Of a DNA stretch of 64,000 nucleotides, positions 1 to 12,800 are shown piece after piece (positions within the stretch are counted from its first letter, which is position 1; each line of letters starts with the position of its first letter). The position numbers and the translations under genes were made by a program. The notes beneath the pieces were generated by a model. The model was given only the letters and a program-made list of their open reading frames with translations, was not told where the DNA came from and made no database searches. Source of the DNA: Lineus longissimus (Eukaryota > Nemertea > Pilidiophora > Heteronemertea > Lineidae); NCBI RefSeq assembly GCF_910592395.1, contig NC_088319.1, positions 14,570,001 to 14,634,000 of the forward strand. Direction: 5' to 3'.

Positions 1-1351
1 CAATAAAGACATATTGAGGCTCCTCCTATCAAATGGGGCAGACCCGTACACCCTTTTTTCAAACGGTGAAGACGAGTACGGCTATTTTGGATACGATGCT
101 GACACAAATGTCAATGCCATTGTCAAAGCGGTGGAGGCATCCATCAATGAGAGCTACATACCTGATGAGGCGAAGGCCACGCCTCGAGAAAGTGTCCGTA
201 TTTTGCTGGACCATGATAATGGCTTGGGTGAACCAGAGGCAAAAGGACCCTACGGCTTATACGCAGCTGTGGCTTTAGGAGACATGGACTTGGTAAAAAG
301 GTATTTCAATGATGGAGTACGGGTGGAACACTGTTACGAGCTCAGCTTAAACCCACTGCTTGAGGCTTGTAGGAATAAAGATCTTGAGTTGGCAACTTTG
401 TTGCTCGAACGGGGAGCGAATCCGAATGAAACCGATAAACCCAACAGACCTTACGATACGCCATTACACATTGCAATGCGTGATGAGAATATGCAGTTAG
501 TTCGACTGTTGCTAGGTAGAGGTGCAGACGATGCTGGAATGCCGATTTATTGGGAGGGCAGTTATGATATGACACGAACCGATGACCGCCTGACTGGACT
601 CATGTATGCATGCGCCTGGGGACTACTTGACATGGTTAGGGAAGTCCTTGCACACGGGAGAGATGTCAACGCGATGAATACGGAAGGTCATTCAGCCTTA
701 TTTTATTGTAATGATGTCCAGAGATGTTTGGTGGAGTCTTGTCCCCGAGTGGACGCCACGACGAACCTAGCAATCATTTGGGAACTTCTTAAAGCCGGAG
801 CTCATTGCACCATTGAAAACCCTTTGTACGAAGACGGATACCGAACCATTCTTGCGGATTTTCTTTCAGGTGTGGTATTCCAAGACAATTATCACGATCA
901 CACGACAAACCTCTCGGGTATCACTGCACCTGCTTTGATGCTAAAGGCCTACGGATCCTCTTCGGAGTCGTTGGAGCCATTCATCGAAATCATGAATCAA
1001 TACCTGCAGGCCTCGGAAGAAAAGTGCGAGAAAATATTCATCCAAGAAAAGTCATTTTACAATTTCATCAGCCTTTTCCAGATTGTCATTTTGTGCGGTA
1101 ACAAACCCACGCGTGAATTCGTTGACAAATACAGGGAAGTTGTATTGAAAGGTACTGGTAAGGTTGATGGTGCTTATTGGCTGAAGGACATTGCTGATAG
1201 CGGCTACTCTCTCAAAGAACTCGCCCGGATTAAACTCAGGGAGATCATTGCTCACCCTCTGGTGACAAATGCCGTGTCTGAAACCATCACGCTCCCTCAA
1301 CTGCTGAAGAAGTACATCTTATTTGATGAGATCCTTCCATTCTGTACATGA
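1..1351 (+). CDS. Ankyrin-repeat and SOCS-box (ASB-like) protein, 3' part
   Basis: One uninterrupted frame runs from base 2 to the stop at 1349-1351 (449 codons). It has no start codon of its own: the first residues (LRLLLSNGADP) are already the second half of an ankyrin repeat, so the gene begins outside the window. Further ankyrin repeats are visible, for example around LLEACRNKDLELATLLLERG (about 356-415), TPLHIAMRDENMQLVRLLLG (about 461-520) and GLMYACAWGLLDMV (about 596-640). The C-terminus is a SOCS box from about 1208: a BC-box SLKELARIKLR followed by LPQLLKKYIL. ASB proteins are substrate receptors of Cullin-5/Elongin B-C ubiquitin ligases; that role is inferred from the family. The Cullin-5 box (usual consensus LPxP) reads LPQL, so Cullin choice is uncertain. 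Ankyrin plus SOCS assignment is firm; the ASB subfamily is not recognised. Confidence 0.8.
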   Translation, partial: NKDILRLLLSNGADPYTLFSNGEDEYGYFGYDADTNVNAIVKAVEASINESYIPDEAKATPRESVRILLDHDNGLGEPEAKGPYGLYAAVALGDMDLVKRYFNDGVRVEHCYELSLNPLLEACRNKDLELATLLLERGANPNETDKPNRPYDTPLHIAMRDENMQLVRLLLGRGADDAGMPIYWEGSYDMTRTDDRLTGLMYACAWGLLDMVREVLAHGRDVNAMNTEGHSALFYCNDVQRCLVESCPRVDATTNLAIIWELLKAGAHCTIENPLYEDGYRTILADFLSGVVFQDNYHDHTTNLSGITAPALMLKAYGSSSESLEPFIEIMNQYLQASEEKCEKIFIQEKSFYNFISLFQIVILCGNKPTREFVDKYREVVLKGTGKVDGAYWLKDIADSGYSLKELARIKLREIIAHPLVTNAVSETITLPQLLKKYILFDEILPFCT

Positions 1352-3189
1352 ATGTCAACCACAAGAGATAATTAAGAACAACAATCAGTACTTTAGAACA
1401 AACAGTCTAGTTTAAAGTACCAATTTCTGTCAATTTCCTCTGAAATATGAAAGAGGATTTGCTTATAAGTGACACCGGACTTGATAACTCAACAGACTTT
1501 CGTACTTCATCGTTCGTACGGATTGTGAAACCTTCCTGGAGTGCATGTCCATCTCAACAAAAACGTCATCATAAATCCATTTTTCCAACTACTACTACAA
1601 AGCGTTTGACATCTACAAAGAGATATCTACGTGTAAGTAGTCATTAGGGTTGCTAATTAAGTGGCGCACCGGTCTTTGTTAATTAAGTTACCTGTCTAAT
1701 TAAGCCATTCAAACGCGTGCCGTTCATAATTAACATTGATCGCAAGGAAATCTATTTCTCCTCGTCTACCATCCGAAGATCTCGAGCGAGATGCACCGAC
1801 TAAATTGTACATTAACACTTTAGCTGAACGTGTCCAATAATCTTTGTGGTTAACCAAATTTGACGCAGCCATCGATAAAAGTCCGTTTGTTGGCCACTTT
1901 CGCGAACATATTGTGTGATTAAGGAATCTGCATTGTCCATCCCGAATTCAACCACTGCAAAAGATGGCTACGTAACAGGTTTTTCACGTGTCCATGTATT
2001 TTATGCGTTGTTTTGCATGTTTGAAAATCAATCATCAATTTACTTTAAGGAAGTTAATATCAAAACGTGTTGATCACTAACTCGGCGTTTACTAACTAAC
2101 TAAACTAGTCCCAAAGTCCCGTATACTGAAGATAACACCAAGTTCGGTTAACGGAGAGTTGGTGCCTTACATCTGCTAAATCTGGTTTCCATGGTAATCC
2201 ATAATTGGCAGCTCTCCATGTTCATTTGTTTCCCTCGCGCGAAGTAAAGTAATTAATAAAGATCTATAAAGTAGTTAATTACTTCTACCTGGGATGACTT
2301 GAATTGGCCAGCTCGTTTGTCAATGTGTCAGTGCGGGCCGGTGTGGTCAAGCAGGTGCTTATTATGTCCTCGTCGACTTTTCCGTTGGATGATAAACCCC
2401 CTCTTCCTTTCCACGAGGTTGAAATTAATATTCTTTTCTGTTCGTTTGATCACGTGTTTGCTACATGTACAGTCTCCCTGGTTACGATAATCGAGAGAAC
2501 AGAACAGAAATCTTCTGACAGCAGTTGGATCAAGTGGAGGAAAATGGTACATTAACTGTTTGCCTTTTTCGTTGGACGATAACTTCACTCTGTCTGTTAT
2601 CGTGAAGTGTTGACCTGGTGTTTTATGTGATATACAGTTAGCATGCTATTTTATATATACACCTGTTGGAATAAAGATGATCAAATCGCGATATCAAACC
2701 AAAATATGATTATATCACATTGATACGTTTTTGGAGAAGACTTTCTTTGGTGGTCATGAGTTCATTCGTTATCAATAAATCCGTAACTGTGTTCAAACGG
2801 CGTGAACATCCCAAATTTACCTGTTGAAATAACAATGAACATTGATTACTACGAAATGACAAGCAATCGGATTTCTCAAGGTGACTTGCAAGAATATTGG
2901 TTGGCGCCTAAAAATGATTTTCGATGAAAATCCGCGCTATCAAGCATTGTTTGAAATGAAAATGCTATTACTATGGAGACTTCTTTCCAATATACGAAAT
3001 AACACTCGGACCGTTTCTTGATACTTCTGCAAATCGCAGGAAGTGATCGAGATACGTTCTTCGAAAGACGAAGGACAAACGCATTAGTGAGAACGCCAAG
3101 GTGCCAAAAAATAACGAGAACGACCTCGCCAGTGTTCTTGTCGGGCCTCTGTGGTGAAATCTTTCCCTTATGTGACTATTCGCTCAGAA
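1352..3189. other. Intergenic spacer between the ASB-like gene and the NIT cyclase
   Basis: No coding signal is supported here; open frames are short and on both strands. An AATAAA at 2255-2260 is a possible poly(A) signal for the upstream gene. The final part should contain the promoter and 5'UTR of the cyclase, but no TATA box or other start signal stands out. Confidence 0.5.
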
Positions 3190-6100
3190 ATGACAAAGAG
3201 CAGCTCTTTTTCAGCGGGCAAGATCGACCTCGAATTCCGCCGCGGTTCCAGCCGGACATCTAGCCGACGCGGTTCTCTCTTCTCAAACGATCCCTTAGCG
3301 TCACAGAAGGATAAGACCTGCCACGGTAACCCCTATTCGAAACAGGGGCAAAAATGGCAACTCCTTCACATGATGTTACTTCCGTTGCTTCCAATGATAG
3401 GTAAGTTTACGTTTTCGTTACTTTCTGTGTTAGCAGATTTTTGTCATTGTCAGTGCTCCCCGCGATTTCCCACAGTCGTGAGAGCCCGATCTGTCATCAA
3501 TCAAACCTATTCAAGGTTGTTGTGCATTGCTCAGCAGCGGGAGTTCCCCAGGGATCAATTTTGTGACCAATGCTTTTGTCGATTGTATATCAAATTCATT
3601 TGGTACGGTCATCCATTACCACAGCCGGTATTGGGGGTTCCTGCATGGGAGACGGGTTATGATGCCAATGCATCTGTTGGTACTAGGTGGCCACCGCATG
3701 CATAGACATTATTCTTGCAGATCAGATGTATACATGTATAATCATAGGCCTTTTGACCAATGTACAGCATCATTGGCAGTTAAAATTGGGACTTAGTATG
3801 ATAATATCAACGACGTTATCATCCGACTTTAACCTTTAACAGGCCAAAAAATTTAAATCAGCGATCCCACATTTGCCATAATATAGGGAGGAAATTTGCT
3901 TGAATCTCTGAACTTACATCCTTGTGAGCGCAACGGTTCATTCCTTGTTACTCTCTGCATTAACAGGTATAGCGATTCAGTCCTCCGTCCGCTATGCTTT
4001 TGCCCTAAATAGCCTCTACACTCTCGAAGAGTCAAACATGGCTTTAGCGGTAAGTAGCTGTTGGAGATCGAATATTGCACAATTTGCAAGGAGCCAAACC
4101 AGGAGTCCTAGGCTGATCGATCGCTATGGTTCGAGAAGAGTCTTTCAATAAAGACTCCGGCAACGTATGGTTTCAACATCAAAGCAAGCGCCGGTTTCGA
4201 AACGCGCTTTGGTACAGAGCTCTCGGGTCACGCGTTTGACCCAGGCCAATTCCGCGTAACTTGAATTTATTGAAAGACTCTTGTTCTCGTACATGCAGTG
4301 TATCTTCACGGTTCAGTGATCTACCCCAAAATTCGGATCCAAAATTGCGGCCAGTGTTGGCAGTCACGTGACGATGTAGTTATGCGACTTCGCAGGAGTG
4401 TACCTATTTGTCGTACATGTATGTGCATAACACTTAGATATTTTGTCACCAGAACATTACGGATTTTAAATTTACGTTGGAGTCGATCGTAAAATTTGGT
4501 TTATTTGAGCTTTCACCGTATTTCAGCACGGCCGGGCCGTCACCCATCTCATTGCAGCGATCGAAGAGGAACGATCAGAAGTCATCTTGTTCATCAGCTC
4601 AAATGGTACTATCCACGTCAAACCATTGTCTGAACGCTACAATACCACTGATGCCAAGTTAGAGGAGTTCAAGGTAAGTGAATGACGTCGACAATACTGG
4701 TATAAGGTGTCCGAAAATCCAATTGGTTTTCTGTTTGCAAACGAAACTATTCGGAAGGGGTTTCGAAAGCCAAGATGCGGAATGCATTGGCGCTTAACTG
4801 TAGTTATGGAAGAACTTGTCTTTGTCATGAAACGTCTGTGCCACGCCCCAAAAATGTAATCTAAGCATGTGTTTTTCAGAAGGAAATCGTATCCCCATAC
4901 CTCTGTTTACCTGTATTGCGAAATTCGATTATATGCGCTGAAAAGATAAGACACGTTAAAATCCGCCCAAGCAAAACCAGAAGCATAGCTTCATTTCGAT
5001 TTCTGTCGTTCGGATATTAAGGGGAAATAGAATGCGCGTGGAATTCGTCTGGGGGTTACATCATCTCGTGCTTTTTTTCCCTCATATAACTCACTCCTTC
5101 AGCCCATCTTTTTTCAGGCCTGGCCTGAGGTGAGCAGTCGCACAGTAGCATTCTACAATCGGAGGACATTCCTAACCGTTCTGCAACAGCACCGAGAACA
5201 TATAACAATTACAAGCAGTACAAGTACAGAACTTGAATTCTACAACATGGCAATAGATGCTTTCATGAATTGGCTGATTTTAAAAGTTGATTTCGAAAAA
5301 TCGATGGACCTGTGGCCGTACTTGATGACTTACAAAGAGTTGATAAAATGCAGTAACAGGATCAGCCTTCAAAAGTCGCTTGGAGAGGCGTATTTTGTGA
5401 GAGGGGGTTTGAATCATTTTGAGCACGTCCTGTTCGTAAGGGCACGCAAAGTGGCAAACGATCTCTTGTCGTCCAGTAGTATCTACGACCCGAATGTTAA
5501 AATGCTCCTTCAGAAATATTATAATAACAGCACTGAGGAAGTTGCTAACATCAAGAGCTTGACAGCAGAAATAGTCAAAAACCAAGCTGTCGGACCTAAT
5601 TTGATATTCGGTGAAACCTGGCTCAGTAATATGACGGACTATCTGAAGACTATACGCACCATCGACGAATTTCAGCTCGGAAAGGTTGATGACGAAATTC
5701 AGGGAATGATAAAAAAACAGACAGATAGATGCATTTTGGAAGGGTTTTGGTTGGCAGTTGCCATTCTTATAACACCTGTGCTCTGTCTCCTGAGCTTCAA
5801 GACAACTCGTGCTGTGCAACTCTACACCGAGTGCCTCATGGAAAAAGGAGCGGCAATGAAAAATGAGAAGAAGAAGACGGAGGAACTCTTATATCAGATG
5901 ATACCTAAGCAGGTCGCTATGCAGATGAAGACGAAGAAGAAGGTGAGATATATTTGATGGTCAACAACCTTCTGAAAACTCCAACCACTAAACATGCTGG
6001 TCTTTCATGATCTGTCGGTTGGTTATGAGCCGAAATCCGTGGTTCTGGTGGCAGACACTGGACTTAATGCGGAGGTCTGGTTCTGGTAATCCTATGATCG

Positions 6101-9026
6101 ACAGTCCTCCAACTGGAGTTTGATGTTGATGAGAAGGCGTGCTCAGAACTAAATTCATTTATCAGTGTATTTACAGAAATCCGCGCTTCACGGGATTAAA
6201 GCTTCTTCTCTTTCTTTACTCAGGTCGAGGCGGAGCACTTCGACTGTGTAACCGTCTTCTTCTCCGACATCGTCAACTTCAAGGAAATCAGTGAGATCAG
6301 CACACCTATGCAGCTAGTCAAGGTCCTCAACGCTGCTTATGTCCACATGGACGAGAGCATTGAAAAGTATGACGCTTACAAGGTACGTCTTTTGCTGTTC
6401 ATGCCAAGGAGAGCCTCTGGTAATATAATAACGATCTGTACCATCGAAATGTTTGCGCAATGATCACCAAACTCCATCCTGTCGTAGGCCTATGACGGTA
6501 CCCTTTTCAGAACATTGTTGAAGTGTAGAAAGAAACGTGCATGGTATAGATATGCAAAATGTACATGTACATTGTATAGGAGTAAGGTGGTTCTGGGTGG
6601 AGGCTATCCCGGACTCGTAGATAATCTAATGAAGTCGATTTTCCATGTTTTTGGGCGTAGAGCATAGAAAATATAAAATGACCACATTGGTTGTTCGGCC
6701 TCTGGTTGATTATTAGTTTTGGCAATCTGTGCACTTTTGGCAAATCAGAGCACCAAGAGAATTGGGATTGATTTCTATTCCTTAAAGGTGGAGACCATAA
6801 GTGATGTGTACATGATAGCCAGTGGTGTACCAAACAGGAATGGGGACCAGCACGTTTTCGAGATAGCAAATCTAGCCCTCGATCTGATGGATTCGATGCG
6901 GAATTTCCGGATTCCTCATCTAAGGGAAGAGGTCCTACAGCTCCGAGTTGGTATCAATACGGGTAGGTACTGGTACACGTCTGAAGATTCTAGGGGTAAA
7001 GCCTGCTTTAAACACATGCTGTGAGTCCTTTTTGGCATTAAGCATTGAATTCAAGACTGTTTCGAGCCGTTCCGGGAAGGGACACCCTAAACTAAAAGCC
7101 AAGAGCCAAGAGCCAAGAGCCAAGAGCCAATACTCTATTTAAGAGCCAAGTGCCGCCAGGAAAGCCACGAGCAAAGGGAAAATATAGGCAAATGAATGTA
7201 ATTATTATCTTTGGGAGCCCGAGGCCCACAGGTGCTAATGAATAGAGTTTTTGATAACCGATTATGACGTTGTAAGACATCGCCGCCTGAATAGGGGTTG
7301 GCTGCAGCCTGGATTTTTTATCGTACTATCGTTACGCCGTCTGTACAATACGGTGAACATTGTGGCTGCACTTCATACACTGTACAGTCACACGTCATTG
7401 TCAAGTAGGACCGTGTAGACATGGTAGATGGCGCAGAGATAGACAAGTACGTACGCCTATCTGTCCTGTAAAAAAAGGTGATGGTGGCTCTTTGGCTCTC
7501 AGTTTAGGTTATCCCTTCCGGAAAGGGATATAGCAAGCTCACATAGTCCTTGACACATGCCTTCCTTTTCACCAGCTGTTGTACAGTGTTCTTGCAATCC
7601 ACCGAACCTTTTAAAAGGGACGGGCTTCGAGACTATTCCTATTTCGTCTCGTCAGCACAGCCATTTACACCAAATGAAATGTCTTTACACCACCACCACC
7701 ACCACCACCACCACCAAATACAAATACAAATACAACATTTTTCTATATTCAGGTCCTTGTGTGGCCGGAGTCGTCGGGGAAGCCATGCCAAGATACTGTC
7801 TTTTTGGGGACACAGTAAATGTGGCGGCGAGGATGCAGACAAACAGCTTACGTTAGTTCATCATTCATTAAAGCATTTGATCGAAATGTCGTAGAACGCC
7901 TCCTGGTGTTACAATCATATTCAACAGCATGACAGACAGCCTCGTCCCAAAGCTTTTCGCCTCCGTCAATTCCTGACGAAAGGTTGGATTGTAGAGCTAC
8001 GTTGATCGGCGCGATCGACCACCCGAATATCGCGAGATATCGCTGGAAGATGCGTGGTTTGACCAGGCTGGACAATAGGCACAATGTGAATGTCTACACC
8101 ATTATTGCCGTCGTCGGTAAATGCAATATCAGTTGAGATAATCTTTCGACATCAATTTTTCAGCGATGTGTACTTTACCTCATTCATAAGCAACTGTCAA
8201 TGGTCCCTACATACTTGTGAGTTATATGTTGCAATCTGTAGACGAAATGTGGGTTTTTTTTCGAATTTTTTATGTTTGCAATATATATTCGAATTTGTTG
8301 GAAGCACTCCTTTATTCCAAAACATCAGCCCCGATCTAATTTTCATTTTTCTCTTATTACAGCTTTTAAAATCCAGATCACTAAAGAGACAAGGGATGCA
8401 TTGACACCGGGTGGGCACTTCGTGATGCCATACAGAGGAAAACTTCAAGTCAAGGTATTACAAGACAGCAGACGCGCTGATTATGCGGCTGTGCTCTGAT
8501 CCTATGAATATACCATTTCTCTTAGAAATCCTTTTAAAAGGAGCCCGGCTGGCCAAAAAGCCAAAATATAGAGCCTTCGGCAACACCCGTACGAACAGAT
8601 GGTCCGGTGTGGGATTATACAAGTATTGCACGTTTTGCTAAATTTGAATTTTATTATTGATATAAACATACAGAGCGTAGGTATGAAAATCGGCGATAAG
8701 TTTGACCTAAGTGAAATCTACATTTCACCACTGTAAATCTGACTGTACCCACTATTCAGATTGGGAATAGTAGTGTCTACAATTTTGCAGGATAAGCCCT
8801 TTCACCATTTCTGTGTATAGGCCTATGATAAACTGATATTTGTCCTGAGAGAAGTGTGACCGAGTTACATTTGCATTGCAGCGCTGTCCATGCATCTGAA
8901 TTTGATATTCGATTCTGTTTGAAATTCCAGGGGAAAGGTGAAATGAATACGTATTGGCTGGCCGACCGTGACAAAAAGGATACCGCTGGATACGCTGTTC
9001 AATTTAAATTTTTTGATGAATTCTGA
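3190..9026 (+). CDS. Membrane guanylate cyclase with extracellular NIT (nitrate/nitrite-sensing) domain
   Basis: Nine exons: 3190-3400, 3967-4049, 4527-4673, 5118-5942, 6224-6382, 6788-6962, 7753-7851, 8363-8454, 8931-9026. All are GT-AG and phases join without a stop, giving 628 residues. Order: a basic Ser/Arg-rich N-terminus (1-54), TM1 (about 56-75), a NIT-type helical ectodomain (about 90-350) with N-glycosylation sequons, TM2 (about 354-376), a signalling helix ending [11 protein letters not shown], and a class III cyclase domain (423-597). Metal-binding Asp437 (FFSDIVNF) and Asp481 (VETISD) are present. So are the guanine-specificity residues Glu477 and Cys549 (RYCLFGD) and the transition-state Asn556 and Arg560, so it should make cGMP. 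There is no kinase-homology or haem domain. Annelid NIT cyclases act in nitric-oxide signalling; the ligand here is inferred. The first exon and its ATG are the least certain part. Confidence 0.88.
7072..7521. mobile_element. Inverted-repeat (MITE-like) element in intron 6 of the NIT cyclase
   Basis: The left end (7072-7108) reads CCGGGAAGGGACACCCTAAA and runs on into GAGCCA repeats. Its approximate reverse complement is at 7486-7521 (ends CCCTTCCGG). The arms are about 37 bp with a few mismatches, enclosing about 380 bp with no coding capacity. No clear target-site duplication was found, so the superfamily is undetermined. Confidence 0.55.
7094..7130. repeat. AGAGCCA minisatellite (7-bp unit, about five copies)
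   Basis: Direct tandem copies of AGCCAAG/AGAGCCA lie inside the left arm of the intron-6 element, probably expanded after its insertion. Confidence 0.85.
7689..7717. repeat. (CAC)n microsatellite followed by (AAATAC)n
   Basis: A run of CAC triplets lies just before the acceptor of exon 7 of the cyclase. In two frames it creates spurious poly-His or poly-Thr open frames, which are not genes. Confidence 0.9.
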
Positions 9027-9884
9027 AGAAATATACACATGTACACCAGTCAGACGCACAGCGGACGTCATTGAATTTCGTCAATATCCTGAACTTTGGG
9101 CCTCGTCCAGCGCAACGCCCCAAGCCCCCCCCCTCCTATGTCGATGGACACAAGGATGCGTATTGTCTACAACTGAAAGAATATTCGACAGATGTGAACG
9201 ATCTAAGTTGATTAGCTGCCAATTGCCAATCATAACAATAATCAAACCACAATTAAGCTGCATGCACTCTCATCTGTTTGCAATATGTTATTAAAAAAAT
9301 CCATAATCAGGTTGTAATCAATGGCAACATATACTGCAAAATGTTTCTTATGAGGTTACTAAAAAAATTGATGTACACAATGTTTGCCCTCCTCGAAAAA
9401 AATAACAATGACATAGGCCTAACCTTACGGTTATAGTTGTTGTTTTTTTTTCATTATCGTGACCATGATTATGATAACGATGGTCTTTGCAACTGGTAAA
9501 TAAACACCATGTCCCAGCCGCCAGACAATTCCCGGAAAATTTCTATTGTGTGGTGGCAGTCTCTTTGTTATCCTTATTGGACTAACCCAGGTTTGTAAAC
9601 GGTGCGTGAAGAGACTACACACGTTGCGACCCAGACTGTGACGTCAGACCATTGTAGAATCGGTGAGCTATGGGTGCAGGTGAACGCTTTGATTTCACAG
9701 TGCAGTGTACAGAATAGGCGCAGTGCATGAAACGCCGCGGCCATTGCGAGGTTTACAACTTGGGACGTGTACAAAACAACTATTTCAACTGCGCTCAGAA
9801 GGGTGTAGGAGTTACTGAATCAACACAGAGATCTACATGAGTTTGTAATACTTTGGATTTATTCTACAACAATCATTACAGAAA
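9027..9884. other. Intergenic spacer between NIT cyclase and SLC2A exon 1
   Basis: No gene is seen. AATAAA at 9499-9504 is a possible poly(A) signal for the cyclase. The last 200 bases before 9885 should hold the 5'UTR and promoter of the transporter; no clear core promoter element is visible. Confidence 0.45.
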
Positions 9885-12800
9885 ATGTCCGGGATAGGCA
9901 CAGAACTGATGAAGGAGGGAGCCATGGACGATGTGGATCATATCTCAGCGGAGCCCTACGAGGATGCCGCGACCTTCGAGAATGGCCAGCTCCGCCGGAA
10001 AGGCAGCGACGAAGGCAGCGAAGACATGGGGGACTTTCGCGTCGAGGAGATTCGACCCCTAAGCTACTATGTGAGTACTGGCCAAAGATACTACTTGGTA
10101 CACGAGTACCGCTGACCTTGCCGCGATTCAGTAGTGTTGAGCGGCACCCCTGCCTCCTGGAGCCTCCTCCGCCTGGCCAAGGAAGAGCTGGCCTGGTCAC
10201 TACCTCGACCACACTAATGACTTTTTTTAGTTTTTAGGATGGTTTTGGTTTTGTTTCATGCATTCTCGGCTTTTACTATCATGGTATGGGGCATTTATTG
10301 GATCAGGATTATTGATTTGACACACCCTTATCTTTTAGCCAATCAGGAAGCTTTATTGGGCCACACCGCTATTGAAGGCATACATGTAACTTGGTAAATC
10401 CTATCTTAGATGGAAACTATTTTTTATTTTTGAAATTGCCTCATTATTACATGTATATACTCATGGAATATTGGAGTTCCATGTATTTGATCGTTTATCT
10501 CTGTCAACAATTATTATTCTTTTGTGTTGGTCTTTTTTTACTTGGCTTTAATTATAGCCCTGGCTGTCAGCATCATTCCTTGCTTCTTCTGCATATTAGT
10601 GACCCATTCCTCCACTTCTAATAAATGATTCAGTATGTACATTGTTCTGTTGTGCAATATTATTCCTTTGTCCACGTGATAAAACACCTTTATCAAAACA
10701 GGAATAAATATTTCAGCATAAACCCAAAGGTTTACCACGAGATATTGTTGTACAAACAGGGCACTAATGAGGACGTTGTGCGATAAATATTTAAAATTTT
10801 TTGTTCGCGTACATTGGTAAGACCAGTACTTGATCTAGAGTGATTGTAACAGGAAGTGCATCTACATATGGACCCTCATGGCCTTTGGAGCCCGCCTCTC
10901 GATGTTCAAATTATGACATATGCGTATCAACAACCTGAATCCCAGGGACAGGGTCTCTGGGCTCAACCAATAAACATTTCTAAAGTTGCATCATCTTGGG
11001 AACGATCAAGTTTCTTATACACGTATCGGGAAATTTTGGCCGTTTTCTGTGGCAATCGGGGTTTATAAAAACTACCACTGATTTCCTTTTCGAAATGAGT
11101 GGATATTTATACGTTACTTTTAATGTTGTTTGAATTCAACAGATGTACCGGGCACAGCTGTTGAATTAAAACATTTCATGAATATTCTGCATGTCATGAA
11201 ATATAAATCGTTTGAGAGAGTAATGAAGTGAAAGTTTCTCGATATATCGTTTTTATTTGCTTATATTATTAGTATACATGGTATGAGGTCGACTGGTTTG
11301 TTCAACAAAAATCCGAGGTATACGATCAAGATCTATTATCTTTCAACTTCTTCAAATTGACCTTCCTTTTATAAGTATGAATTGTAAATCTGCTGCATGT
11401 TATACGCCAATACGGTCAATATATAATGGTTTGTTTTTCAGTTATTCGCAGTCAACCACTCTTGTTTGCAATATCATTAATGTGTTCATGCTAGTCATGG
11501 TGAAGAGGTGTGAAAATGCATTATCCTATACAAAGAACAGTCCGCTGCGTAACTCTGACCATCTGTTGATGTATCTAACGTTACATGAAGTGTTATATCA
11601 AAAATCAATAAATATAAGACATGTCACTAAAAATAGTATATAGGTTTGCTGCAGAAGTATATGGTGTATAGCCTACTAGAATAAAAACACGTAACCAGGG
11701 TCATATCAGTTGTTGCATGGTGTTGTGTCGAATTGATAAGTCAGGATGTGTACATCCCAATCCCGAATCTAGGTAATAAAGGTACAGGAAAAAAAGGTAC
11801 AGGAAAAAAGGTACGGAAATAAAAGTACCCCCATTGGCATTAAGAATTGCATACCAGACAGATAAAAGATAAAGTTTATGTACTTGCACCCAACGTGTGA
11901 GATTTATAGCCAATAAATAAAATTTCAGTTGCAAATGATAATGAGTCGGCCTAATGCATGGTTTATGTGTGCAAAAAGTGGGTCAAAGGCAAAAAAAAAG
12001 TTTGTCGGTGGATGCTTTTTAACGTCTTGACATAATTACACGTCCCTTTGGGCATGCGCCGAATTCACTCCGAGGCGCGACCGCCTGCGCTTTGTAGTGC
12101 TAATTTTCGAACCGGAGCATGAATTCGGCTTCTGTGTTCGTGATACGACCCCGTGAGACGTTCAGCCTTCTAAAGTGAGTGTATTTTAGGTGTTAACTGA
12201 AGAAGAGCTATTTTAAAATATGAACAAATATCCGCTGTTGGACAATGACGACTTCAATGCCATTCCGATATATAGGCCTAGGGCCTGCCCACCGTTTACA
12301 CGGTAAGACTAGAGTCCGTCAGACAAGACATGCACACCAAACAAATGCCTTCTTGACGACATAGGGCCTAAAACTAGTTAACGCCTAGGTATAGTGCGAC
12401 ATCATGTGGAGTTAGGCCCATACGAACATGAAGTCCTGTGACAGCGGATATAGTCCCCCTGGAGTCATAGTCCGGTAGCATTGTATTTGATCATTTAAGC
12501 AGCATGATCTATTGTACCGCCAACCCTAACCAAAACATTTAGCAATGCGGGCTATTGTTACACGGACTATCAGCCCTAGGAATACTATCCCTTGCACACC
12601 GGTTTTGCGACATTTCTCGTAAGGCCTTCGGCCACATCTATCGTTCGTGACGACATTTCGGGGATAGAGTGCAATTGATTTTATCTATCTTGATCAATGT
12701 CATCACACAAAAAAAACGTTTCGACGAAAAATAGTTGCACGTTAAACCAGATGTACTGACTTTACTCACGTAAAAATCCAATTATTTTACTTCATCAACT

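Noticed and set aside
3527-3796. Open frames in the first cyclase intron
   Set aside because: They lie between a strong donor (3401) and acceptor (3966) whose phases join to give a continuous TM1 segment.
5280-5819. 179-codon open frame on the minus strand
   Set aside because: It lies antisense to the large NIT exon and has no family resemblance, while the plus strand has a continuous, spliced, domain-bearing frame.
7550-7894. Open frame with a His-rich tract
   Set aside because: The tract is the (CAC)n microsatellite; the true reading here is the [15 protein letters not shown] cyclase exon in another frame.
12060-12174. CpG-rich segment ending in a good donor (AAA|GTGAGT) with an upstream ATG, as an alternative first SLC2A exon
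   Set aside because: Its frame ends in phase 2, which does not fit the phase-0 acceptor at 21303; it could only be noncoding, and nothing supports transcription.
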